From Alphaproteobacteria bacterium (GTDB lineage Bacteria; Pseudomonadota; Alphaproteobacteria; MED-G09), in NCBI GenBank assembly GCA_018658685.1, contig JABHUT010000028.1, forward strand, positions 1-5,238: 5,238 nucleotides of DNA. Reading direction: 5' to 3'. Made by a program: the position numbers and the translations under genes. Under the pieces are notes generated by a model. That model ran no database searches. It had not been told where the DNA came from and was given only the letters and a program-made list of their open reading frames with translations. Shown here piece by piece: positions 1 through 5,238 of the stretch; within the stretch, counting starts at the first letter, position 1, and the number at the start of each line of letters is the position of its first letter.

Positions 1-1916
1 AAAGCACCAAAATCCATTATTTTAACAACTTTTCCTTCGTAAATTTCTCCAGCCTCAGGTTCAGCAACTATTGAGTTAATGAGCTCTAATGCTTTGTTTA
101 AAGAATCAGTATCATTTGATGCAACTTTAACAATCCCATCATCATTAATGTCTACCTTAGCGCCACTTTCTTCAACTATCTCTCTAATAACCTTACCGCC
201 AGAACCTATAACATCTCTAATTTTATCAACTGGTACTTGGATTGTCTCAATCCTAGGTGCAGTTGAATTAACAGTTTCACGTCCTGTTTCAATAGCTTTA
301 GCCATTTCAGCTAAGATGTGATTTCTTCCATGTTTAGCTTGAGTAAGTGCGGTATCCATAATTTCTTTTGTTATACCTGTAATTTTAATATCCATTTGAA
401 GCGATGTAATTCCATCCGCAGTTCCAGCTACTTTGAAGTCCATATCTCCTAAATGATCCTCATCACCTAAAATATCTGAAAGTACCGCTACACGGTCCCC
501 TTCTTTTATTAAACCCATTGCAATACCGGCAACAGGTCTCTTTAAAGGGACTCCAGCGTCCATCAATGATAAAGAAGAACCACAGACTGTAGCCATCGAT
601 GATGAACCGTTTGATTCAGTTATTTCTGAAACAAGTCTGATCGTATATGGAAAATCATCATACTCAGGGAGAACAGCTTGGAGTGAACGCCAGGCTAATT
701 TACCGTGGCCAATTTCTCTTCTTGATGTAAATCCAGTTCTGCCAGTTTCGCCAACAGAATATGGTGGAAAATTATAATGTAACATAAACTTCTCTTTATA
801 AGTTTCGTCTAGTCCGTCTACAAATTTTTCATCAAGACCTGTTCCCAATGTTGTTACAACAAGGGCCTGAGTTTCTCCACGCGTAAATAAGGCTGATCCA
901 TGTGTTAAAGGAAGAATACTAACATCTGATTGAACTGGTCGGACTGTTTCCAAATCCCTCCCGTCAATTCTTAATCCAGTGTCTAAGATGCTTCCTCTAA
1001 CAATATCTTTTTCAACATTCTTAAATACACTCTTAATATCGGATTCTGAAACATCTAAATCCTCATTATCTGAAAACTCTGACAGCAATTCATTCTTTAT
1101 ATCTAATATTTTATTAGATCTAGCCTGTTTGTCGCTTTCTTTATAAGCGTCGATCAATTTATCTTTTACTGAGTCATTTACTGTTTTTTGGAGATCAGAT
1201 AGATCAACCTCTATTAACTCTCTTGGTTCTTTGGCTGCTTTTTCAGCAAGACTAATAATTGCTTCAATAACAGGCTTAAAAGATTCTTGACCAAAACTTA
1301 CTGCACCAAGCATAATATCTTCGGACAATTCTTTAGCTTCAGACTCAACCATTAGAACAGCTGTATTTGTACCGGCAACAACTAAGTCCAGGTCACACTC
1401 GCCATCTAATTCGTCCTTAGTTGGATTAAGGATATATTCTCCTTCAATATAACCTACTCGTGCAGCTGCTATAGGACCCATAAAGGGAACCCCAGATAGT
1501 GTTAATGCTGCAGAAACAGCAACTAAAGCAACTATATCGGCATCATTTTGACCATCATAACTAATAACAGTTGCTATTACTTGCGTTTCGTTTTGAAATC
1601 CTTTTGCAAATAATGGTCTTATCGGTCTATCAATTAACCTTGAAACTAAGGTTTCTTTTTCAGATGGTCTTCCTTCTCTTTTAAAGAAACCTCCAGGAAT
1701 TTTACCAGCTGCATAAGCTTTTTCTTGATAATTTACAGTTAAAGGAAAAAAATCTAAGCCTGGCTTTGGTTCGTGATCAGCTACTACAGTTGCTAGAACC
1801 GAAGTTCCACCATAGGTCGCTATTACTGAACCATGTGCTTGACGTGCTACCCTTCCTGTTTCTATTGTTAGGGTTTTTCCACCCCATTCTAATACTTCAT
1901 TTTCTATTTTAAACAT
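1..1916 (-). CDS. pnp: Polynucleotide phosphorylase (PNPase), 3' end cut by window
   Basis: PNPase is a trimeric 3'-to-5' exoribonuclease that uses phosphate to release nucleoside diphosphates. It acts in the cytoplasm in mRNA decay and RNA quality control. I translated 638 residues without a stop or frameshift. The first RNase PH domain covers about residues 1-140 (FFKREGRPSE at about 77-86). A helical linker lies at about 240-310. The second, catalytic PH domain holds RREIGHG (R399, R400) and DILGDEDHLGDMDF with acidic D487 and D493, which match E. coli R398/R399 and D486/D492. A KH domain follows with GSGG at 571-574. The S1 domain starts near residue 622 and is lost after GKVVKIMDFGA at the window edge, so roughly 60-90 residues are missing. 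The start is firm: an in-frame TAG lies directly before the ATG, and MFKIENEVLEWGGK fits the family N-terminus. The upstream Shine-Dalgarno is weak (TAGG, 10 nt away). It follows rpsO, as in most proteobacteria. Confidence 0.98.
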   Translation of the reverse strand, partial: MFKIENEVLEWGGKTLTIETGRVARQAHGSVIATYGGTSVLATVVADHEPKPGLDFFPLTVNYQEKAYAAGKIPGGFFKREGRPSEKETLVSRLIDRPIRPLFAKGFQNETQVIATVISYDGQNDADIVALVAVSAALTLSGVPFMGPIAAARVGYIEGEYILNPTKDELDGECDLDLVVAGTNTAVLMVESEAKELSEDIMLGAVSFGQESFKPVIEAIISLAEKAAKEPRELIEVDLSDLQKTVNDSVKDKLIDAYKESDKQARSNKILDIKNELLSEFSDNEDLDVSESDIKSVFKNVEKDIVRGSILDTGLRIDGRDLETVRPVQSDVSILPLTHGSALFTRGETQALVVTTLGTGLDEKFVDGLDETYKEKFMLHYNFPPYSVGETGRTGFTSRREIGHGKLAWRSLQAVLPEYDDFPYTIRLVSEITESNGSSSMATVCGSSLSLMDAGVPLKRPVAGIAMGLIKEGDRVAVLSDILGDEDHLGDMDFKVAGTADGITSLQMDIKITGITKEIMDTALTQAKHGRNHILAEMAKAIETGRETVNSTAPRIETIQVPVDKIRDVIGSGGKVIREIVEESGAKVDINDDGIVKVASNDTDSLNKALELINSIVAEPEAGEIYEGKVVKIMDFGA

Positions 1917-1926
1917 CTATGTTTTA

Positions 1927-1930
1927 CCTA
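1927..1930 (-). promoter_or_regulatory. Weak ribosome-binding site of pnp
   Basis: TAGG lies 10 nt before the pnp ATG and is the only purine-rich Shine-Dalgarno-like match there. It is much weaker than the AAGGAG of rpsO. The start itself rests on the in-frame stop immediately upstream and the family N-terminus, not on this site. Confidence 0.4.
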
Positions 1931-1938
1931 TTTCGTAT

Positions 1939-1960
1939 ATATTTTTTATTTCAAAAATAT
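1939..1960 (-). repeat. A/T-only inverted repeat in the rpsO-pnp gap
   Basis: Two perfect 8-nt arms (1939-1946 and 1953-1960, ATATTTTT and AAAAATAT on the coding strand) flank a 6-nt loop. The stem has no G-C pair, so it would be weak in RNA, and in such AT-rich spacer DNA it may be chance. No GC-rich stem followed by a U-tract, as expected for an intrinsic terminator, is present anywhere in the 76-nt gap at 1917-1992. In E. coli the equivalent gap carries a terminator and an RNase III-cleaved hairpin that controls pnp; neither is evident here. Confidence 0.35.
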
Positions 1961-1992
1961 TCTTGTTTATGAATTTATAATAACGTTTTAAT

Positions 1993-2262
1993 TTATCTTC
2001 TGAGACCAAGTCTTTTAATTAGGTCTTCATAACGTTTTTGATCTTTAGATTTTACATAATCTAAAAGCTTTCTCCTAAGGTTTACCATCTTTAAAAGGCC
2101 TTGCCTTGAATGATTGTCCTTTTTATGAGTTTTAAAATGTTCAGTGAGATTAACTATTCTCTCTGTCAAAATTGCTACTTGAATTTCGGGAGACCCTGTG
2201 TCTCCATCTTTTAATGCATATTCAGAAATTACTTCTTGTTTACGTTCTGCTTCAATCGACAT
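1993..2262 (-). CDS. rpsO: 30S ribosomal protein S15
   Basis: S15 is a primary-binding protein of the 30S platform. It binds the three-way junction of 16S rRNA helices 20-22 and helps form a bridge to the 50S subunit. The four-helix S15 fold is complete. Visible landmarks are GDTGSPEIQVAILTERI at about 22-38, the rRNA-contacting HKKDNHSRQGLLKMV region at about 45-59 and the LGLRR C-terminus. The start is doubled (ATG ATG at 2265-2260). I chose the second ATG because it gives 89 residues, the usual family length, begins MSIEAERK as in relatives, and lies 6 nt from a strong AAGGAG; the first ATG lies only 3 nt away. The upstream alternative (end 2265) adds one Met. Only 15 nt separate the truB stop from the first ATG, so the gene is probably cotranscribed with truB. 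S15 represses its own mRNA in several bacteria; a possible structure upstream is listed separately. Confidence 0.98.
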   Translation of the reverse strand: MSIEAERKQEVISEYALKDGDTGSPEIQVAILTERIVNLTEHFKTHKKDNHSRQGLLKMVNLRRKLLDYVKSKDQKRYEDLIKRLGLRR

Positions 2263-2268
2263 CATTTA

Positions 2269-2274
2269 CTCCTT
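2269..2274 (-). promoter_or_regulatory. Strong ribosome-binding site of rpsO
   Basis: AAGGAG is the best Shine-Dalgarno match in the window. It sits 3 nt before the first and 6 nt before the second of two consecutive ATG codons, which favours the second ATG as the rpsO start. It lies entirely in the gap after the truB stop codon (TAA at 2280-2278), so rpsO can be initiated independently, as suits a highly expressed ribosomal protein. Confidence 0.8.
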
Positions 2275-2277
2275 ATA

Positions 2278-3204
2278 TTAAATTATACTTGAAAAAACTT
2301 TTTTTGGTTTAAGTTTTGATTCAAGAAAAACTGCAATGCCGATAGATTTTACACCATCTTTAATTAAAACATCGCCACCTTGAGGAATTAAATCATTTGA
2401 TATTTTTTTAGATATCTCCTGACCGTGACAAAACATTTTAACTTCTTCTTCTGAAATAGTTAAAGCCGGGATGTCGTCCAGCACACTATCTAGAGGAAGA
2501 AGAAATTGCTTATCCACGCTTCCTTCGCGCGGACTATGCACTAAATTATTAAAAGTTTCTAGAGGAAAAGCATTTTTAAGTCCAAAAGGCCCAACTTCTA
2601 ACCTTTCGAGCTCTTTTATATGACCAAATGTGTTAAGTTTTTCTGCAATATCTCTTGCCAAAGACCTAACATAAAAGCCTTTTCCGCTAAATACTTCAAA
2701 TTCAGCAGAGTTATTATCTAATTGCTCTATTAACCTCAAATCAAAAACGTTTACAGATCTTTTAGGCATTTCAAAATTTATATTTTCTCTAGCAAGTGAA
2801 TATGCTCTTTTTCCTTTGATCTTAATTGCTGAATAATGGGGTGGTGTTTGAGTAATATTCCCTAAAAATGTGCTAAGGGTTTTTTCTATATCTTCTAGTT
2901 CAGGCCTTACATTGCTTTCATTGATAACTTTTCCTTCAGAGTCATCTGTTTCTGTTTTTTGTCCCCAAGCAATAATAAATCTGTACTTCTTTTTAGTATC
3001 AACTAAATATGGAATTGTTTTTGTTGCATCATCTAAGGCTATAGGAAGAACTCCAGAGGCTAATGGGTCTAAAGTTCCTGCATGTCCTGCTTTCTTAACA
3101 TTGAAAAATCTTTTTACAATATTAACAGCTTTAGCAGATGAAATACCAACAGGTTTATTCAAAACAAGCCAACCGGGATAATGGGAATAATTTCTATTAG
3201 CCAA
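2278..3204 (-). CDS. truB: tRNA pseudouridine-55 synthase TruB
   Basis: TruB converts uridine 55 in the T-loop of nearly all elongator tRNAs to pseudouridine and also acts as a tRNA-folding chaperone. The 308 residues match the usual length (E. coli 314). The N-terminal motif WLVLNKPVGISS is at 12-23 and the catalytic loop AGHAGTLDPLASG at 39-51, with D46 as the catalytic aspartate. Next come KKYRFIIAWGQKTETDD (72-88, active-site Tyr74), TPPHYSAIKIKGKRAY (120-135) and GFYVRSLARD (176-185, Tyr178 and Arg180). A C-terminal PUA-like part ends LKPKKVF. The start is a TTG: an in-frame stop lies at 3223-3225, no ATG or GTG occurs between it and the TTG, and the next in-frame Met is residue 146, beyond the catalytic core. 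A weak AAAGAG lies 9 nt upstream, overlapping the end of rbfA, and only 5 nt separate the two genes, so translational coupling is likely. Confidence 0.97.
   Translation of the reverse strand: MANRNYSHYPGWLVLNKPVGISSAKAVNIVKRFFNVKKAGHAGTLDPLASGVLPIALDDATKTIPYLVDTKKKYRFIIAWGQKTETDDSEGKVINESNVRPELEDIEKTLSTFLGNITQTPPHYSAIKIKGKRAYSLARENINFEMPKRSVNVFDLRLIEQLDNNSAEFEVFSGKGFYVRSLARDIAEKLNTFGHIKELERLEVGPFGLKNAFPLETFNNLVHSPREGSVDKQFLLPLDSVLDDIPALTISEEEVKMFCHGQEISKKISNDLIPQGGDVLIKDGVKSIGIAVFLESKLKPKKVFSSII
2288..2325 (-). repeat. Bulged 13-bp inverted repeat at truB end, before rpsO
   Basis: Arm 2288-2300 (13 nt) is the reverse complement of arm 2311-2325, except for two extra bases in the latter. On the coding strand the RNA would read CUUGAA-UC-AAAACUU, a 10-nt loop AAACCAAAAA, then AAGUUUUUUCAAG. 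This gives 7 bp plus a 2-nt bulge plus 6 bp, with three G-C pairs. It covers the last truB codons and ends 8 nt before the stop and 13 nt before the rpsO AAGGAG. The following bases are not a U-tract, so it does not look like a classic terminator. A role as an rpsO leader structure or an RNase processing site is inference only. Confidence 0.5.
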
Positions 3205-3209
3205 TAAGA

Positions 3210-3608
3210 TTAACTCTTTATATCATTACTTACTTTATTTGATGAAAATAATTCATCTAGTTTACGAATTTCCTTGATAGTATCATCAAAAACAAAACTT
3301 AAGCTTGGGGTATATTTTAACTGAACCCTTTGAGCTATTTCCTTCCTGATTCTTTTGTTGGCACTTTTAAAACCTTTTATAAACTCATCTTTTTTTTCTT
3401 CATCAAAAGGCAAGAAAATAAACTTTGCGTGTTTTAAGTCAGGCGAAACATCAACATAAGTTATTGTAATCATCGAGTTATCAAGAATTGGTTCCTTAGT
3501 TAAACCCCTTTGTAATATCTCAACTAATGCCGCCCTTAGAATTTCTTGAACTTTCATTTGCCTTTGAGAGGCCTTACCTCTAGGAAAATCTAATGAAAAA
3601 TCATTCAA
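3210..3608 (-). CDS. rbfA: 30S ribosome-binding factor A
   Basis: RbfA is a small cytoplasmic assembly factor that binds the immature 30S subunit near the 5' end of 16S rRNA. It is needed for late maturation and for cold adaptation. The 132 residues equal the usual length (E. coli 133). A single type II KH-like domain covers about residues 15-112. Family landmarks are SQRQMKVQEILRAALVEIL near the N-terminus, ITYVDVSPDLKHAKFIFLPF in the middle and LKYTPSLSFVFDDTI before the C-terminal tail. The start is a TTG. The frame opens only after a stop at 3624-3626, no ATG or GTG lies between, and GAGGG sits 7 nt before the TTG. An ATG overlapping it at 3604 is in another frame, and the next in-frame Met (residue 18) would remove the first conserved helix. 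The gene lies 19 nt after infB and 5 nt before truB, the usual operon position. Confidence 0.96.
   Translation of the reverse strand: MNDFSLDFPRGKASQRQMKVQEILRAALVEILQRGLTKEPILDNSMITITYVDVSPDLKHAKFIFLPFDEEKKDEFIKGFKSANKRIRKEIAQRVQLKYTPSLSFVFDDTIKEIRKLDELFSSNKVSNDIKS
3214..3219 (-). promoter_or_regulatory. Weak ribosome-binding site of truB
   Basis: AAAGAG ends 9 nt before the truB TTG and lies inside the last rbfA codons. The rbfA stop (TAA at 3212-3210) falls between this site and the TTG. The layout suggests that ribosomes finishing rbfA supply much of the truB initiation. Confidence 0.45.
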
Positions 3609-3615
3609 ACTAAAA

Positions 3616-3620
3616 CCCTC
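3616..3620 (-). promoter_or_regulatory. Ribosome-binding site that fixes the rbfA TTG start
   Basis: GAGGG lies 7 nt before the TTG at 3608, which is ideal spacing. It falls in the 19-nt gap after the infB stop codon (TAG at 3630-3628). It is the main nucleotide evidence that TTG, and not a downstream Met, begins rbfA. Confidence 0.65.
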
Positions 3621-3627
3621 TAATTAT

Positions 3628-5238
3628 CTAAATAGTTCTTTTTATTTCATCAACCTTGTAACACTCAATCTTATCACCAGGCTTAATGTCTTGATTATTA
3701 TCAAAGGATAGGCCGCATTCTTGACCAGCCTTAACCTCTTTGGCATCATCTTTAAATCTTCTAAGAGTGGATAACAATCCATCATAAATAACTATATCAT
3801 CTCTTAAAAGTTTTCCGTGAAGACCTTTAATAATTGTTCCATCAATAACATTACAGCCAGCAATATTTCCGATTTTTGAATTTTTGAAAACCTCTAAAAC
3901 TTCTGCGGTACCAGTTATTGTAGAGCGAAGTTCTGGATCTAATTTACCCTCAAGAAGAGCTTTAATATCATCTAATAAGTCATATATTATTGAATGGTAA
4001 AGAATAGTAACTCCTGATGCTTCAGCTAATACTTTTGCTTGATTATTAGCCCTTACATTGAAACCAAGAACTATGGCATTGGATGCTTCTGCTAAAGTTA
4101 TATCACTTTCAGAAATTGCTCCTGCACCTGCATGGATAATTCTACAAGAAACCTCATCATTCCCTAGGCTAAGAAGACCTTCTTTTATTGCCTCTGAAGA
4201 ACCATGAACATCAGCCTTAACAATGACTAGAATCTCCTTTTTTTGAGTTTGATTAGATTTAGAAAATAGCTGTTCAAGATTTACCTGGGATAAATTAGGT
4301 GAAATTGACTTAGATTTTCTTTTTCTGTATTCTGATATTTCTCTAGCTCTTGCATCACTTTCAACAACAGATAATATATCACCCGCCTCTGGTGTTTGAC
4401 TCATTCCAAGAATTTCAACTGGCTCACCAGGGTAGCATTCTTTTATTGTTTCACCTTGATCATTTACTAATGATCTTACTTTTCCTGAGTGCTGACCCAT
4501 CACTAATATATCGCCAATTTTTAATGTACCGCGTTGAATTATTGCTGACACTGCTGGGCCTCTATTTTTATCAAGCTTAGCCTCAATAACAAAGCCTTCG
4601 GCAGCCCTATTTGGATTTGCTTTTAAGTCTAATAATTCAGCCTGAAGAACAATTGCATCGATAAGATCATCAATTCCATCTTTTGTAAGCGCTGATAGCT
4701 CTACTGATTGAATTTCACCACCTAACTCTTCAACAATTATTTCATGTTGTAACAGAGCATTTCTTGCATTGGTTGGATTTGCTCCGGGTTTATCTATCTT
4801 ATTTATAGCCACAATAATAGGAGCTTCAGCCTCTTTTGCATGGTTAATGGCTTCTATTGTTTGAGGCATAACACCATCATCAGCAGCAACAACTAGGATA
4901 ACTATATCTGTAACCTTTGCTCCTCTAGCCCTCATAGAAGTAAAGGCTGCATGTCCAGGTGTATCAATAAATGTAATTTTTTTGTTATCTTTAACTTTAG
5001 TTTGATATGCACCAATATGCTGAGTAATTCCACCGGCTTCACCGGCTACATCATTTGACTCTCTAATTGCATCAAGAAGTGTTGTTTTACCGTGATCAAC
5101 ATGGCCCATAACAGTAACTACAGGTGACCTTGGTCTTTTGTCTTCTTCTTGATCATCAACAGTAGTGATTCCTTCCTCGATATCAGACTCGGAAACCCTT
5201 GTAACTGTGTGTCCAAATTCTTCAGCTATAAGTTGGGC
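3628..5238 (-). CDS. infB: Translation initiation factor IF-2, 5' end cut by window
   Basis: IF-2 is a GTPase that brings fMet-tRNA to the 30S subunit and promotes joining of the 50S subunit. The frame is open to the window edge, giving 536 residues; the several-hundred-residue variable N-terminal region is missing. The ATG at 5109 is internal: its Met directly precedes the G1 motif, and 43 conserved residues (EEFGHTVTRVSESDIEEG, then RPRSPVVTV) come before it. Numbering from the edge, G1 GHVDHGKT is at 45-52, the G2 region AGGITQHIGAY at about 68-78, G3 DTPGH at 92-96 (catalytic-type His96), G4 NKID at 146-149 and G5 SAL at 182-184. Domain II follows (GPAVSAIIQRGTLKIGD), then a charged linker (YRKRKSKS), domain III (VKADVHGSSEAI) and the fMet-tRNA-binding C-terminal domain with GNIAGCNV, RRFKDD, ECG and DIKPGDKIE. 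It ends in TAG, 19 nt before rbfA. nusA and rimP would be expected upstream, outside the window. Confidence 0.98.
   Translation of the reverse strand, partial: AQLIAEEFGHTVTRVSESDIEEGITTVDDQEEDKRPRSPVVTVMGHVDHGKTTLLDAIRESNDVAGEAGGITQHIGAYQTKVKDNKKITFIDTPGHAAFTSMRARGAKVTDIVILVVAADDGVMPQTIEAINHAKEAEAPIIVAINKIDKPGANPTNARNALLQHEIIVEELGGEIQSVELSALTKDGIDDLIDAIVLQAELLDLKANPNRAAEGFVIEAKLDKNRGPAVSAIIQRGTLKIGDILVMGQHSGKVRSLVNDQGETIKECYPGEPVEILGMSQTPEAGDILSVVESDARAREISEYRKRKSKSISPNLSQVNLEQLFSKSNQTQKKEILVIVKADVHGSSEAIKEGLLSLGNDEVSCRIIHAGAGAISESDITLAEASNAIVLGFNVRANNQAKVLAEASGVTILYHSIIYDLLDDIKALLEGKLDPELRSTITGTAEVLEVFKNSKIGNIAGCNVIDGTIIKGLHGKLLRDDIVIYDGLLSTLRRFKDDAKEVKAGQECGLSFDNNQDIKPGDKIECYKVDEIKRTI

Noticed and set aside
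79..321. Open frame of 80 codons on the plus strand
   Set aside because: It lies opposite the PNPase KH and catalytic domain coding sequence, whose minus-strand translation is conserved; the plus-strand product is a low-complexity Ser/Leu/Thr string with no family resemblance.
2002..2027. Short inverted repeat AGACC/GGTCT near the rpsO 3' end as a terminator stem
   Set aside because: Only 5 bp with a 13-nt loop, inside conserved codons and not followed by a U-tract.
1980..2038. Direct repeat ATAACGTTTT at 1980-1989 and 2029-2038
   Set aside because: Only two 10-nt copies, one inside rpsO codons and one just past its stop; no third copy or flanking structure, so chance or a trivial local duplication is enough.
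2282..2287. Perfect TATAAT on the minus strand just before rpsO, a possible -10 box
   Set aside because: No -35-like hexamer or extended -10 lies at the right spacing, and a start about 7 nt downstream would fall inside the rpsO AAGGAG and destroy it. It also encodes the last truB codons; such hexamers are common in AT-rich DNA.
2870..3181. Open frame of 103 codons on the plus strand
   Set aside because: It is antisense to the conserved catalytic half of truB, and its product has no recognisable family; it is a shadow of truB.
4350..4580. Open frame of 76 codons on the plus strand
   Set aside because: It is antisense to domain II of infB, with a hydrophobic, compositionally odd product, as expected from a shadow frame.
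5107..5109. ATG before the IF-2 G1 motif as the infB start
   Set aside because: The conserved linker and VVTV strand before it continue in frame to the window edge, so this Met is internal and the true start is outside the window.

Overview
The window is one stretch of a conserved bacterial translation and RNA-metabolism operon, read entirely on the minus strand. In transcription order, from high to low coordinates, it holds infB (translation initiation factor IF-2, 5' end outside the window), rbfA (30S maturation factor), truB (tRNA pseudouridine-55 synthase), rpsO (ribosomal protein S15) and pnp (polynucleotide phosphorylase, 3' end outside the window). This is the textbook proteobacterial order of the nusA-infB-rbfA-truB-rpsO-pnp cluster. 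I see no mobile element, CRISPR array, tRNA, rRNA or accessory gene.

Organism: the DNA is AT-rich (about 35% GC in the lines I counted). The S15 and PNPase sequences carry alphaproteobacterial-type motifs, such as ILTERIVNLTEHFKTH in S15 and VIGSGGKVIREI and GGFFKREGRPSE in PNPase. An AT-rich, probably marine-type alphaproteobacterium is the best guess; the order or family cannot be settled by eye.

Layout: infB 5238-3628 (536 residues in window), a 19-nt gap, rbfA 3608-3210, a 5-nt gap, truB 3204-2278, a 15-nt gap to a doubled ATG, rpsO 2262-1993, a 76-nt gap, then pnp 1916 to beyond 1. No gap is longer than 76 nt, and no intrinsic terminator or convincing promoter was found, so the five genes probably share a transcript. 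All reading frames were followed codon by codon or matched to complete family architecture, and I found no frameshift.

Working together: IF-2 places initiator fMet-tRNA on the 30S subunit, RbfA and S15 act in 30S assembly, TruB modifies tRNA, and PNPase degrades and processes RNA.

The points worth a second look are small and regulatory. rbfA and truB both appear to start at TTG. A 13-bp bulged inverted repeat at the very end of truB sits just before the rpsO ribosome-binding site. The rpsO-pnp gap lacks a GC-rich terminator hairpin and carries only a pure A/T stem. I do not see evidence for a previously undescribed system here.
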